Notes under the pieces: model-generated | Told to the model about the DNA's origin: nothing | What the model saw: only the letters and a program-made list of their open reading frames with translations | Database searches by the model: none | Translations under genes and position numbers: made by a program | Shown here: positions 1-9,411 of the stretch, in pieces | Numbering within the stretch: the stretch's first letter is position 1 | Layout: each line of letters starts with the position of its first letter | Assembly: GCF_003820355.1 (NCBI RefSeq) | Contig: NZ_RPOK01000001.1 | Span: forward strand, 832,847-896,846 | Direction: 5' to 3' | From: Paralteromonas sediminis | Lineage (GTDB): Bacteria; Pseudomonadota; Gammaproteobacteria; Enterobacterales; Alteromonadaceae | Length of the DNA: 64,000 bases

Positions 1-264
1 CACCGTCACCTTTTTTTACACCCGCTTTTGCCTCCCTGTACGCTTAAGTCAGTGAATCTATTCATTTTTGCTCAATCAGGGCGCTAAATCACTGTCAGTA
101 TTTTTAACAAAATAAGCTTATTTTTAATTGATTCAGGTTAACTAACGTTCTGAATTTATTACTGTAATTCTGATTTTTTAACGATAAAGAAACTGTCAAA
201 AAAGCATCATAATTGACGCGTAACGTCCTTCTGGAAAACGGAACTAACGTCCAGTGGAGGACAC

Positions 265-3200
265 ATGAGACATTCAATTACGCGCAAGGCAACACTGTTG
301 GCCACCGCCATTAGTGCGGTATTTGGCTCTGCGATTGCACAGGCCAGTACGCCTTTTATCAATGAAATTCACTACGACAACACAGGCACAGATCAGGGCG
401 AGTTTTTTGAAATAGCCGCGCCTGCGGGCACGGATTTAAGTGGTGTGTCTGTGGTGCTTTATAACGGTAGCAACGGCAACGTCTACAACACCATCAATTT
501 AAGCGGTGTAGTAACAAACCAGGGCAATGGTTTTGGCACCGTCAGCTTTTCGTTGCCGACTAACGGCCTGCAAAACGGTAGCCCGGACGGTTTGGCGCTG
601 GTAGCCGCTGATAGCAGTGTTATTCAGTTTTTAAGCTACGAGGGCGTATTAACTGCAAACAATGGTCCGGCGCAAGGGATGACAAGTGAAGATATCGGGG
701 TGAGCGAGCAAAGCAGTACCCCTGTGGGTGACTCCTTGCAGCTTGAGGGCACAGGCTCATCGTATGCTGATTTTACCTGGGCTGGCCCACTGGCTAGCAC
801 ACCTGATGCCATTAACACCAATCAAGAATTTGAAGCACCGTACTCGGTAGCCGACACCTTTATTAATGAAATTCACTATGACAACACAGGCACAGACCAG
901 GGCGAAGGCTTTGAAATTGCGGGTCCTGCGGGTGTCGACCTTAACGGTGCCAAAGTTGTGTTCTACAACGGCAGCAATGGCACCCAGTACAGAACGGTTG
1001 ATTTAACGGGCATACTGCCCGATCAGGAACAAGGCTTTGGCGTGCTCAGCTTCGCGTTGCCTACCAATGGCATGCAAAACGGCGCGCCGGACGGCTTAGC
1101 CTTAGTGGATGCTGACAACAATGTTATTCAGTTCCTGAGTTATGAAGGTACCTTAACCGCTACAAACGGTGTGGCTGCTGGCCTAACCAGCACGGATATT
1201 GGTGTAAGCGAGGCGTCAGGTACCCCTGTCGGTCATTCTTTGCAGCTGGCGGGTGAAGGCTTTGCTTACAGCGATTTCACCTGGACAGCGGCACAGGCGG
1301 CTACATTTGGCACGCTGAATACCGGCCAAACCATTGGTGAGTCTACTGGCGGCGGTGATGGTGGTGGTGACGGCGGTAACGGCGGCGGTGGCGATGGCAC
1401 GGCTGAATTAGGTCAGTGCGCGACCCCAGCTACATTGATTAGTGCTATTCAGGGTAGCGGCGACACCTCGCCAGTAGTCGGGCAAACTCTGGTCGTGGAA
1501 GGTGTGATCACCAACTTATTGCCTGACCTGGGCGGGTTCTTCATGCAGGAAGAGCTGGCGGATGAAGATGGTGATAGCAACACCTCGGAAGGGCTATTCA
1601 TTGAACTTGCCGACAGCGGTTTGTTAACCGGGCTGGCCAATGAACAAGTGGTACGTGTACGTGGCCGTGTGTCTGAGCAATACGGACGGACTCACATGGA
1701 CGCCGTTGAGTTAAGAAACGACTGTGGTTCTGACTCCGGTATCATTGCAGTAGAAATGCAATTGCCATTCGCCAGTGAAAACGCCGCTGAAATCTTCGAA
1801 AATATGCTGGTTGAATTGCCACAAACGCTTACCGTCTCAAGTAACTACGATCTGACACAATATGGTCAGGTATTGGTGTCAAACGGACGTCTATACAAAT
1901 CTACCCAGCTGTTTACACCTGGTTCCGCCCAGGAGCGTGCCCTTGAAGCGGCCAATAAGCTCAATCAGCTGATCATTGATGACAACAAAGACGGTAGCTA
2001 CAGCGAAGAGGTGGTTTACCCGAACTTGTCACTAGGTGGCCTTTCTGCGCAGAACACACTTCGCCTGGGCGACACCATTCAGGGGCTGGTGGGTAACCTG
2101 GATTACGGTTTTGGCGATTACAGAATTCGTCCGTTAAATGAACCTGACTTTACCCCGTCTAACCCGCGTTTAAGCACCCCTGATATCAACCGTGGCAACG
2201 TGGTAGTAGCCAGCTTTAACGTGCTGAACTACTTCACGACGCTGGATAGCCGTGGTGCAGACAACAGCGAAGAGTTTGAGCGTCAGGCGGCCAAGATAGT
2301 CACCGCCATTGCCGAGATGAACGCTGATGTTGTGGGTCTGATGGAAATTGAAAACAACGGATTTGGACCAGGCAGTGCCATTTTTGATTTGGTTGAAAGA
2401 CTGAATCAAACCATGGGTGAGGGGACTTACGCCATGGTTAACAACAGCGGCGACACGGGTACTGATCAAATTAAAGTCGGCATGATTTACAAGCCTGATG
2501 CAGTAACGCCAGCCGAAGCACCTCGTACTCTGGACTTTGGCGACAACAAAAACCGCAATTCTCTGGCACAACTGTTTAGTGTGAACGAGAACGGTGAAAC
2601 TTTCGTGGTTAACGTTAATCACCTCAAGTCTAAAGGGTCTGGCTGTGGTGCCGGTGACGACGACACCCAAACCGGGCAGGGCAACTGTAATGGTACCCGT
2701 ACTCGCGCCGCGAATGACCTGGCCAGCTGGCTGACGCAGTTTGGCAGCACGCCTGCATTAATTGTGGGTGACCTGAATGCCTATGCGAAGGAAGACCCCA
2801 TTACGGCACTGGCCACTCAGGGGTACACCGATTTGGCGCGCTACTTTGACGGCGAGCTGGCTTACAGCTATGTGTTCCGCGGCGAGACAGGCTCGCTAGA
2901 CTATGCCTTGGCTAACGCCGCTGCACTGGCCAAAGTGATTGATGTGACCGACTGGGCCATTAATGCCGATGAGCCTCGCACCCTTGATTACAACCTCGAG
3001 AAGAAAACACCGCTGCTTCAGGACCAGTTGTACAGTCCGAATGCCTATCGCGCGTCTGATCACGACCCGGTTATTGTGTCGCTTAACTTTGAGGCGGCAG
3101 TCAGCACCGGTGATGTTAACGGCGACGGTGTTATCGACTTTAGTGATTACATGATGATTGCCGGTGCATTGGGGGCCACAGAGGGGCAGGACAACTACCT

Positions 3201-3282
3201 TGCCGCTGCTGACCTCGATGAAGATGGCACTATCAGTTTCGCTGATCTTCGTTTGTGGTATCAGATTTATATCGCTCAGTAA
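265..3282 (+). CDS. exeM: ExeM/NucH-family secreted endonuclease with C-terminal dockerin
   Basis: Predicted secreted nuclease for extracellular DNA. A signal peptide covers about residues 1-27. Two tandem copies of a lamin-tail-like module follow (about 29-195 and 199-355, both opening with INEIHYDNTGTDQGE), then a Gly/Asp-rich linker (about 358-378) and an OB-fold-like region (about 380-480). An endonuclease/exonuclease/phosphatase domain spans about 643-940, with metal and catalytic motifs SFNVLNYF, MEIENNG, NHLKSKG, GDLNAY and SDHDPV. The last 58 residues hold two Ca-binding dockerin repeats (DVNGDGVIDFSD and DLDEDGTISFAD). The start has a GGAGG ribosome site at 256-260. A dockerin end is unusual, since ExeM relatives I know carry an anchoring tail instead. 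The next gene encodes a cohesin-like protein, suggesting a partner. The family call is firm; nuclease specificity is inferred. Confidence 0.9.
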   Translation: MRHSITRKATLLATAISAVFGSAIAQASTPFINEIHYDNTGTDQGEFFEIAAPAGTDLSGVSVVLYNGSNGNVYNTINLSGVVTNQGNGFGTVSFSLPTNGLQNGSPDGLALVAADSSVIQFLSYEGVLTANNGPAQGMTSEDIGVSEQSSTPVGDSLQLEGTGSSYADFTWAGPLASTPDAINTNQEFEAPYSVADTFINEIHYDNTGTDQGEGFEIAGPAGVDLNGAKVVFYNGSNGTQYRTVDLTGILPDQEQGFGVLSFALPTNGMQNGAPDGLALVDADNNVIQFLSYEGTLTATNGVAAGLTSTDIGVSEASGTPVGHSLQLAGEGFAYSDFTWTAAQAATFGTLNTGQTIGESTGGGDGGGDGGNGGGGDGTAELGQCATPATLISAIQGSGDTSPVVGQTLVVEGVITNLLPDLGGFFMQEELADEDGDSNTSEGLFIELADSGLLTGLANEQVVRVRGRVSEQYGRTHMDAVELRNDCGSDSGIIAVEMQLPFASENAAEIFENMLVELPQTLTVSSNYDLTQYGQVLVSNGRLYKSTQLFTPGSAQERALEAANKLNQLIIDDNKDGSYSEEVVYPNLSLGGLSAQNTLRLGDTIQGLVGNLDYGFGDYRIRPLNEPDFTPSNPRLSTPDINRGNVVVASFNVLNYFTTLDSRGADNSEEFERQAAKIVTAIAEMNADVVGLMEIENNGFGPGSAIFDLVERLNQTMGEGTYAMVNNSGDTGTDQIKVGMIYKPDAVTPAEAPRTLDFGDNKNRNSLAQLFSVNENGETFVVNVNHLKSKGSGCGAGDDDTQTGQGNCNGTRTRAANDLASWLTQFGSTPALIVGDLNAYAKEDPITALATQGYTDLARYFDGELAYSYVFRGETGSLDYALANAAALAKVIDVTDWAINADEPRTLDYNLEKKTPLLQDQLYSPNAYRASDHDPVIVSLNFEAAVSTGDVNGDGVIDFSDYMMIAGALGATEGQDNYLAAADLDEDGTISFADLRLWYQIYIAQ

Positions 3283-3290
3283 CCCAATGT

Positions 3291-3308
3291 GGCCCCGTGC
3301 ATGGGGCC
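3291..3308 (+). other. Intergenic stem-loop between nuclease and cohesin-like gene
   Basis: A perfect 6 bp stem GGCCCC/GGGGCC with a GTGCAT loop lies 8 bases after the nuclease stop. No T-run follows. It may be an mRNA-stabilising or partial attenuation hairpin inside a two-gene transcript rather than a full terminator. Confidence 0.5.
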
Positions 3309-3337
3309 GCTATTTACGACTATTAGGAATATTAAAA

Positions 3338-3892
3338 ATGCGTTTGTTTTATTCAGTTTTGTTATTTTGTGCAATGGCCTTTAGTGCCACCGCTAATGCG
3401 GCGGTAGTCACCATTGAAGTGAGCGACATGGCCCCTTCGGTTAATGACGTGGTGATCGTGGATATTTTTGCTTCTACGTCAGGTGTTCCGGTTGATACTG
3501 TGGGTGGTTTCAGCTTGTCGTTTTTATTCGACGAAGCCCGCTTATCGCTCGCCAGTGCAGTAACGCTGGGCAGTGATTTTATTGGCGCGCCCGTTCAGCT
3601 TCCGGCGTTTATTAATGGTGCTTCAGCCAATATCTTTGGTTTGACCGGCGCGAATATTTTGTTGGCTTCACTTGAGCTTACTGTATTGGCAGAGGGTGTT
3701 ACGCCTGTCACTGTGAGCGGTCAGTTATTCAGAGGTGGCTTTCAGCCGGTCTCTGATCTGGTCAATGTAACCCAGACGATTACTGTGCAGGCAACGGATC
3801 CGGTAGACCCGGCAGAGCCTGTCAATGCGCCGGCATCCATTGCCCTGGTTAGTCTTGCGCTGGCGTTATTGGTTGCACGCAGAAAGCGTTAG
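3338..3892 (+). CDS. Exported cohesin-domain-like protein with PEP-CTERM-like tail
   Basis: A 184-residue exported protein. A signal peptide (about residues 1-23) precedes a beta-rich region of about 120 residues whose pattern resembles cohesin domains: VEVSDMAPSVNDVVIVDIFAS-type opening strands, then GGFSLSFLFDEARLSLASA. It ends in VNAPAS, a hydrophobic segment and ARRKR, the layout of PEP-CTERM sorting signals in a variant common in marine Alteromonadales. The start is the ATG after a TTAGGAAT leader; longer upstream frames run into the nuclease gene. It lies 55 bases after a dockerin-bearing nuclease and before a terminator, so the two probably share a transcript. Cohesin assignment is from pattern only and should be tested by structure prediction. 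Confidence 0.7.
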   Translation: MRLFYSVLLFCAMAFSATANAAVVTIEVSDMAPSVNDVVIVDIFASTSGVPVDTVGGFSLSFLFDEARLSLASAVTLGSDFIGAPVQLPAFINGASANIFGLTGANILLASLELTVLAEGVTPVTVSGQLFRGGFQPVSDLVNVTQTITVQATDPVDPAEPVNAPASIALVSLALALLVARRKR

Positions 3893-3921
3893 TCCGCGAT
3901 TATAAAACAATACCTTGTTTT

Positions 3922-3951
3922 ACCGGCTGTGTGGTACGGCCGGTTTTTTTA
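3922..3951 (+). terminator. Rho-independent terminator
   Basis: A 9 bp stem (ACCGGCTGT paired with GTACGGCCGGT end, one G-T pair) with a 5-base loop is followed by a run of seven to eight T. It ends the nuclease/cohesin-like transcript. Confidence 0.85.
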
Positions 3952-4043
3952 TTTATTCTACGCCTTTTTCTATTCTTTCCTTGATTAATTTTTAGCGCTT
4001 TGTTACAAAGTCAAGCCTCTTAGGTTTTCAAGAATATTTTAGG

Positions 4044-4061
4044 TGTAAACAATAGTGTACA
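4044..4061 (+). promoter_or_regulatory. TyrR-like box upstream of aroF
   Basis: TGTAAA-N6-TGTACA matches the TyrR operator pattern TGTAAA-N6-TTTACA with one mismatch. It sits 45 bases before aroF, where tyrosine-responsive repression of aroF-tyrA is expected from Escherichia coli. The site is seen directly; the regulator is inferred. Confidence 0.6.
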
Positions 4062-4105
4062 CGCTGGTTTTCTTGGCCCACTTTGTTTTCTTTTAAGGGC
4101 TTATT

Positions 4106-5197
4106 ATGCGTAAAGATTCTCTCAATAATGTTCATGTCAGTTCTGAAAATGTACTGATCACACCGTCACAATTATCCGAAGAGCTGCCTGTCTCTGAAAA
4201 AGGGCTAAAGGGCATCGGTGAAGCACGCAAAATTATCAGCGATATCATTCATGGTGAAGATCACCGCCTGTTAGTGGTGTGTGGCCCTTGCTCTATCCAT
4301 GATGTAGAAGCCGCGAAGGAATATGCACTGAAACTGAAAGAACTGCACGAGTCGTGCAAAGATTCTTTGTATATCGTGATGCGCGTTTATTTTGAAAAGC
4401 CGCGTACCACCACTGGCTGGAAAGGCCTGATCAACGACCCTTTCATTGACGGCACCTTCGATATTGAAGCCGGTTTGAGAAAAGCCAGAGAACTGCTTAT
4501 TTGGCTGGCCGAGTTAGAGCTGCCTGTGGCCACAGAAGCGCTGGATCCAATCAGTCCACAATACCTGGCTGAATTGTTCAGCTGGTCGGCCATTGGTGCA
4601 AGAACCTCTGAGTCACAAACGCACCGTGAAATGGCCAGTGGCCTGTCGATGCCTGTTGGCTTTAAAAACGGCACGGACGGCAGCTTAGGCATTGCTATCA
4701 ATGCGTTAAAATCGGCCGCCTCGCCGCACCAGTTTATGGGCATCAACCAGTCGGGTCAGGTAACGATCATTCAAACCCAGGGCAATCCGGACGGACACAT
4801 TATTCTGCGTGGTGGCCAGCAACCTAATTACGATTCTGTGTGTGTGGCTGACTGCGAAGATGCACTGAAAAATGCTGGCCTGAATGCGGGTTTGGTTGTG
4901 GATTGCAGTCACGCTAATTCCAGTAAAGACTATCGTCGCCAGCCACTTGTTGCTCAGAACGTGGTAAATCAAATTCTGGAAGGTAATCAGTCGATTATTG
5001 GTATTATGCTGGAAAGTCATATTAACTCTGGCAACCAGTCGTCTGACGGAAAACAGGTGAGTGAACTGGAATACGGCGTGTCTATTACCGACGGCTGTAT
5101 TGACTGGAAAACCACCGAAGAAGTCATTATGCAGGCGCGCGAAAAACTTATCACAGTGCTGCCCATGCGTTTATCGAAACGCGCTCAGGTTGCTTAA
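4106..5197 (+). CDS. aroF: 3-deoxy-7-phosphoheptulonate synthase (DAHP synthase), class I
   Basis: Condenses phosphoenolpyruvate and erythrose 4-phosphate, the first committed step of the shikimate pathway, in the cytoplasm. The 363 residues align end to end with E. coli AroF (MRKDSLNNVHVSSENVL... against MQKDALNNVHITDEQVL...). Motifs GPCSIHD (about 60), FEKPRTTTGWKG (about 93), EMASGLSMPVGFKNGTDG and DCSHANSSKDYRRQ are intact. It is followed by tyrA, as in the aroF-tyrA operon of enterics, and preceded by a TyrR-like box, both favouring the tyrosine-regulated isozyme over AroG or AroH. Which amino acid inhibits it was not determined from residues. Confidence 0.95.
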   Translation: MRKDSLNNVHVSSENVLITPSQLSEELPVSEKGLKGIGEARKIISDIIHGEDHRLLVVCGPCSIHDVEAAKEYALKLKELHESCKDSLYIVMRVYFEKPRTTTGWKGLINDPFIDGTFDIEAGLRKARELLIWLAELELPVATEALDPISPQYLAELFSWSAIGARTSESQTHREMASGLSMPVGFKNGTDGSLGIAINALKSAASPHQFMGINQSGQVTIIQTQGNPDGHIILRGGQQPNYDSVCVADCEDALKNAGLNAGLVVDCSHANSSKDYRRQPLVAQNVVNQILEGNQSIIGIMLESHINSGNQSSDGKQVSELEYGVSITDGCIDWKTTEEVIMQAREKLITVLPMRLSKRAQVA

Positions 5198-5212
5198 CGT
5201 TTTTCATTGAAC

Positions 5213-5238
5213 AGAAGGTGTGTCACCATGCACCTTCT
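5213..5238 (+). other. Stem-loop between aroF and tyrA
   Basis: Inverted repeat AGAAGGTG / CACCTTCT with a 10-base loop, 15 bases after the aroF stop and 20 before the tyrA start. Only TTGTTA follows, so it is a weak terminator at best; a role in setting the aroF:tyrA ratio is inference. Confidence 0.5.
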
Positions 5239-5258
5239 TGTTATCTGAAAAGAACCCC

Positions 5259-6404
5259 ATGGACCAACACCAAGATAAACAACAGCTTCACCAGGAATTG
5301 CTTTCGTGCCGCGATGGCATAGATGACATTGATCAGGCTCTGGTTGAACTGCTTGCCAAACGGTCAGCACTCACTACCCGAGTGGGTGAGATAAAGTCGC
5401 AAACCGGCATGCCTATTTATGTTCCCGAGCGCGAGAAAGAACTCTTGAGTAAGCGTCGGGCCCAGGCGCAGGAACTGGGTATTTCCGAACAACTCGTTGA
5501 AGATTTGTTGCGACGCATGATGCGTGAGTCTTATCGCACTCAGAACCGGCGTTACCTATGCGTAAACCCGGCTATTAAAAAAGTAGTCGTAATAGGGGGC
5601 GCAGGCGCACTGGGTAAGGTGTTTGTTAACCTGTTTGAAAGCAGCGGCTATCCGGTTACTGTTATGGAAAAGTCCGACTGGGATAACGCCGAAGTGATTC
5701 TTGGTGATGCCGATATGGTATTGGTGTCTGTGCCTATTACGCTCACCGAGCAGGTAATTCAGCAACTGACTATGTTGCCTGAACACTGTGTGCTGGCTGA
5801 TATTACCAGTGTTAAAGTAAAGCCATTAAACGCTATGCTGGCAGCGCACAAGGGGCCTGTGGTTGGCCTGCACCCTATGTTTGGTCCTGATGCACCGGGC
5901 ATGATCAAGCAAGTTGTGGTGGTGTGTCATGGTCGCGAACAAGCCGCTTACCAGTGGCTGGTTGAGCAAATGAAAACCTGGGGCGCGAATTTGTATGAAA
6001 GCACTGCTGAAGAGCATGACAATGCCATGGCATTCATTCAGGTAATGCGACACTTCAGTTCTTTTGTGTACGGTAAACACCTTTCGGAAGAAAGCCCTGA
6101 CCTGGACACACTGCGCGACTTCAGCTCGCCTATATACCGCCTGGAGCTGGCCATGGTTGGGCGGTTGTTTGCGCAGGCCCCAGAGCTTTATGCTGACATC
6201 ATATTTAACAACCCCGATAATGTGGCGCTTCTAAGGCGCTTTCACAAGCGATTTGGTGACGCTATTGAACTTGTGGAAGCGCAGGACAAAGCGGCCTTTA
6301 TTAAGCAATTCCTGTTAACCAGTAACTGGTTTGGTGAATACGCCAAGCACAGCTTAGTCGAAAGTAAAAAACTGCTGCTTAAAGCTGATGACGACAGGGT
6401 ATAA
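5259..6404 (+). CDS. tyrA: Bifunctional chorismate mutase / prephenate dehydrogenase
   Basis: Makes prephenate from chorismate and then 4-hydroxyphenylpyruvate, the tyrosine branch. The N-terminal AroQ-type mutase (about residues 5-90: [28 protein letters not shown]) is joined to an NAD-dependent dehydrogenase (about 100-370) with [13 protein letters not shown] as nucleotide-binding motif and GLHPMFGPD in the active site. The ATG at 5259 gives 381 residues, near the 373 of E. coli TyrA, and starts at the usual MDQ... position. An in-frame GTG 39 bases upstream falls inside a hairpin and is unlikely. Operon with aroF. Confidence 0.95.
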   Translation: MDQHQDKQQLHQELLSCRDGIDDIDQALVELLAKRSALTTRVGEIKSQTGMPIYVPEREKELLSKRRAQAQELGISEQLVEDLLRRMMRESYRTQNRRYLCVNPAIKKVVVIGGAGALGKVFVNLFESSGYPVTVMEKSDWDNAEVILGDADMVLVSVPITLTEQVIQQLTMLPEHCVLADITSVKVKPLNAMLAAHKGPVVGLHPMFGPDAPGMIKQVVVVCHGREQAAYQWLVEQMKTWGANLYESTAEEHDNAMAFIQVMRHFSSFVYGKHLSEESPDLDTLRDFSSPIYRLELAMVGRLFAQAPELYADIIFNNPDNVALLRRFHKRFGDAIELVEAQDKAAFIKQFLLTSNWFGEYAKHSLVESKKLLLKADDDRV

Positions 6405-6517
6405 ATCCTTGCCTGGTCTGGCTTAATCGCCACTCAGGTCCGTGTCATCGGATTTGGCTTGTTGTGCACTCTCTCGGCGCGGTACGCTGACTTTCTTTGC
6501 TCTTTTGGTGAGGCTGT

Positions 6518-8110
6518 ATGCACTTCACGTTGCGCGTTTCCGTTTTTCTTTTGTTCATGTCTATACCTGGCCAGGCGATAGCAGGGTGGGAGCTTGCCTG
6601 GATCGACCGCTTTGACGGCAACGGCGTCAACTGGGACAAGTGGACGGCGCAAACCCAGGCTAATTACAACAACGAAGTGCAGTGTTACACCGATGACGAC
6701 AGCTCACAAAGGCGCAATTACGAGGTGTCTGACGGCACCTTAAAAATCATCGCGCGAAAAGGCGATATTGTGTGCCAGGGCCTGAATGGTGAGGTTCGCC
6801 CCTGGTCATCGGGCCGCTTGAACAGCAAAGACAAAGGGGAGTTTTTGTATGGCCGGGTAGAAGCAAGGCTGCGCTTTCTTGAGTTAAAAGGGGGCACCTG
6901 GCCGGCGTTCTGGATGCTGGAAAACCGTATTGCCGAGCAACCGATAAAAGGCGATAACGACAACGTGCCCTGGCCAAACCCCGGCGCAGGAGAAATTGAT
7001 GTGTGGGAATGGTATGCCAATAACGGTGACCGCTATATCACCAACTTTTTTAATGCTGCCAGCTGTGGCGGTGAGCGCCGTATAAACTACCCGGGAGGCG
7101 CGCCCGACGTCATGTCGTTTAACACCTATGCCATCGAATGGGATGCCGATAACATCAGCTTCTTTATGAACGACACTGTGGTGGCGGAACACGATTTGTC
7201 GGCTTGTCCACAATATGAAGAGCCCATGTTTGTGCTGCTTAATGTGGCCATAGGCGGAAACTTGGGCGGTCAAATTGCACCTGATTTAGACACCGCTACC
7301 TTAGAAGTCGATTACGTGGCCTATTGTACGCCCACAGACGCCAATAATTGGCAGGGGTGTAATGAGAGCACCCCCCTGATGCAGGACGACGATGGTGACG
7401 GTGTAAGTAATACGCTTGATCAGTGCCCGAATACATCTTCTGGCGTAACGGTTGATGCTAACGGTTGTGAGCTTGTTACAGAACCTGCGCAAGCGGCAGA
7501 TTCACCCACTATCGATGCCGAGTATGTTATTTCGCTATTCAGTGATCACTACGACAACATTGAAGACATCAACTACAACCCCAATTGGGGGCAGGCAACT
7601 CGGGTAAGTGAATGGCAAATCGACGGCAATAACATTCTCAAATACGAGAACTTTAATTATCAGGGCACGGGGTTTGAAAACAATCCGCAGGATGTGTCAG
7701 GTATGGACTATTTGCACTTAGACTACTGGACACACAATGCTAATGCGCTTGATGTGTTTATCGTTAGTCCCGGCCCTTTGGAAAATGCGTTTTCTGTTGA
7801 AGTTGAACAACAGGCCTGGACGTCAGTGCGCATTCCTTTAACACACTACACAGTGCCCGATCTTAAGGACATCTTTCAACTAAAGCTAGTAGGTAACGGC
7901 GCGCTGTTTCTAGACAATATCTATTTTTCGTCTGAGCCTCCGCCGAGTGATCCACCTCCCAGCGACCCGCCACCTACGCCCACTCCAACACCTGCTCCCA
8001 CACCTGAACCGCCGCAATCTGAAGGGGGAGGGGGAAGTCTGACCCAGTGGGGGCTTTTATTGTTGCTGGGTAGCGCCTTATTCAGGCGCGTTATTCATTC
8101 AATGCGTTAA
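6518..8110 (+). CDS. GH16 beta-glucanase (laminarinase-like) with GlyGly-CTERM tail
   Basis: Secreted glycoside hydrolase, probably acting on beta-1,3-glucans such as laminarin. A signal peptide ends near residue 22 (GQAIAG). The GH16 domain spans about 23-270, with catalytic motif GEIDVWEW (both acids of ExDxxE present) and WPAFWML upstream. A thrombospondin type 3-like calcium repeat follows (DDDGDGVSN...DQCPNTSSG), then a beta-sandwich about 325-470 resembling carbohydrate-binding modules, a Pro-rich linker, and a GlyGly-CTERM tail (GGGGSLTQWG, hydrophobic stretch, FRR). Such tails are processed by rhombosortase. It lies between tyrA and pheA and its last 20 bases overlap the pheA end tail to tail. 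Substrate is inferred. Confidence 0.88.
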   Translation: MHFTLRVSVFLLFMSIPGQAIAGWELAWIDRFDGNGVNWDKWTAQTQANYNNEVQCYTDDDSSQRRNYEVSDGTLKIIARKGDIVCQGLNGEVRPWSSGRLNSKDKGEFLYGRVEARLRFLELKGGTWPAFWMLENRIAEQPIKGDNDNVPWPNPGAGEIDVWEWYANNGDRYITNFFNAASCGGERRINYPGGAPDVMSFNTYAIEWDADNISFFMNDTVVAEHDLSACPQYEEPMFVLLNVAIGGNLGGQIAPDLDTATLEVDYVAYCTPTDANNWQGCNESTPLMQDDDGDGVSNTLDQCPNTSSGVTVDANGCELVTEPAQAADSPTIDAEYVISLFSDHYDNIEDINYNPNWGQATRVSEWQIDGNNILKYENFNYQGTGFENNPQDVSGMDYLHLDYWTHNANALDVFIVSPGPLENAFSVEVEQQAWTSVRIPLTHYTVPDLKDIFQLKLVGNGALFLDNIYFSSEPPPSDPPPSDPPPTPTPTPAPTPEPPQSEGGGGSLTQWGLLLLLGSALFRRVIHSMR

Positions 8111-9269
8111 CCGCTGCCACACGGGTGGGGCTGATTTCCTCGCTAGGGTAGCAACCAAGAACTTTTAGCGAACGGGTTATTTTCTTCAGTTCGTCTAATG
8201 CATTCTGCATGGGACCGTCTTGAATATTGCCCTCTACATCAATGTAAAACATCTCTTCCCATGGGTTGCCCGTAATCGGGCGGGACTCTAGTTTGGACAT
8301 GTTAATGCTGTTGTCTTTTAGCACTAACAGGGCATCTACTAAGGCACCTGGCGTTTGCACGGTCGACATGACCAAAGTGGTTTTTGCGGGTACCTGAAGT
8401 GGTACCGTTACCGCATTTCGCGCAACAACGATAAAGCGGCTGTGATTCTCTTTTTGATTGGCAAGGTTTGACTTAATGGCAGACAACCCATACAAGGCAC
8501 CGCCTGCTTCACTGCCAATCGCGGCAACGTCATCACGCCCTGACTCACTCACGCTTATCATGGCGGCAGAGGTGCTGTCACAGGTTTTTACTTCAACATT
8601 CCCCAGCTCTGCCAAGAAGTGACTACACTGGGCAAATACTTGCGGGTGGGCATACAAGGTTTTTATCTCACTGATTTGCAGAGGCTTGGCCACTAACAAC
8701 GCATGGCGAATGGGGTGGGTGAGTTCACCGATAATACTTAAATGGGTATGTTGTAGTTGGTCGTACACCTCATTGATACTGCCTGAACTAGTATTTTCTA
8801 TGGGCAGTACGGCATAGTCAGCTTCGCCATTTTCCACTTTTTGCACAATTTCGTTAAAGCTTTGGCAGCCCATTTCCACAATTTCACCGGGGCGACGAGA
8901 GAAGTACTTTTGCGTGGCCAAGTAACTGTATGACCCTTTGTCACCCAAAAAGGCAACCCGATTAATGGGCAAGGTGCTGCCCGGATTGGCGCGTTCTGCC
9001 AGTAAGGCTTGCTGGTTTAACACTGAGTCTTCCAAAATGACATGGAACAGCTGCGTCACATAATGCGCATCCAGTCCAACCGCTTTCCCTTGTTTGATAA
9101 GGCGGATAAGTAACTGCTCTTCGCGCTTTTGATCGCGCACGGGAATGTGATGCTGAATTTTCGTTTCAGCTACATTATTGGTTAAACCCCGTCGACGGGC
9201 CAATAGTTCGAGTAACTCGCTATCAATGGTCGTGATCTGATCACGGAGTGAATCGAGAGGGTTTGACAT
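8091..9269 (-). CDS. pheA: Bifunctional chorismate mutase / prephenate dehydratase
   Basis: Converts chorismate to prephenate and then phenylpyruvate for phenylalanine synthesis. AroQ-type mutase at about residues 1-90 (LRDQITTIDSELLELLARRR, VRDQKREEQLL), prephenate dehydratase about 105-285 (FLGDKGSYSYLA, PIENTSSGSINEVYD, CDSTSAAM), and an ACT domain about 298-385 with the ESRP motif that binds phenylalanine for feedback control. At 392 residues it is the usual length. It runs convergent to the GH16 gene and overlaps its end by 20 bases, so no terminator space separates them. Confidence 0.95.
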   Translation of the reverse strand: MSNPLDSLRDQITTIDSELLELLARRRGLTNNVAETKIQHHIPVRDQKREEQLLIRLIKQGKAVGLDAHYVTQLFHVILEDSVLNQQALLAERANPGSTLPINRVAFLGDKGSYSYLATQKYFSRRPGEIVEMGCQSFNEIVQKVENGEADYAVLPIENTSSGSINEVYDQLQHTHLSIIGELTHPIRHALLVAKPLQISEIKTLYAHPQVFAQCSHFLAELGNVEVKTCDSTSAAMISVSESGRDDVAAIGSEAGGALYGLSAIKSNLANQKENHSRFIVVARNAVTVPLQVPAKTTLVMSTVQTPGALVDALLVLKDNSINMSKLESRPITGNPWEEMFYIDVEGNIQDGPMQNALDELKKITRSLKVLGCYPSEEISPTRVAAVNALNE

Positions 9270-9340
9270 GCTTTGTTTTACCTGTATACCGCTGCTTGTG
9301 AGATAACGCGTATAGCGTTGTATTGTGAAGCATTAGAATG

Positions 9341-9370
9341 TAAGAAGAAGGCATTGGTATGTCAATGCCT
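9341..9370 (-). terminator. Terminator-like hairpin downstream of the double-receiver gene
   Basis: Inverted repeat AGGCATTG / CAATGCCT with a 6-base loop. On the minus strand it is followed by TCTTCTT, so it could end the yciH-receiver transcript before pheA. Confidence 0.55.
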
Positions 9371-9411
9371 GTATACAGTTAAAAGCGCTTTTATTTTATG
9401 TTTTGCTTGAC

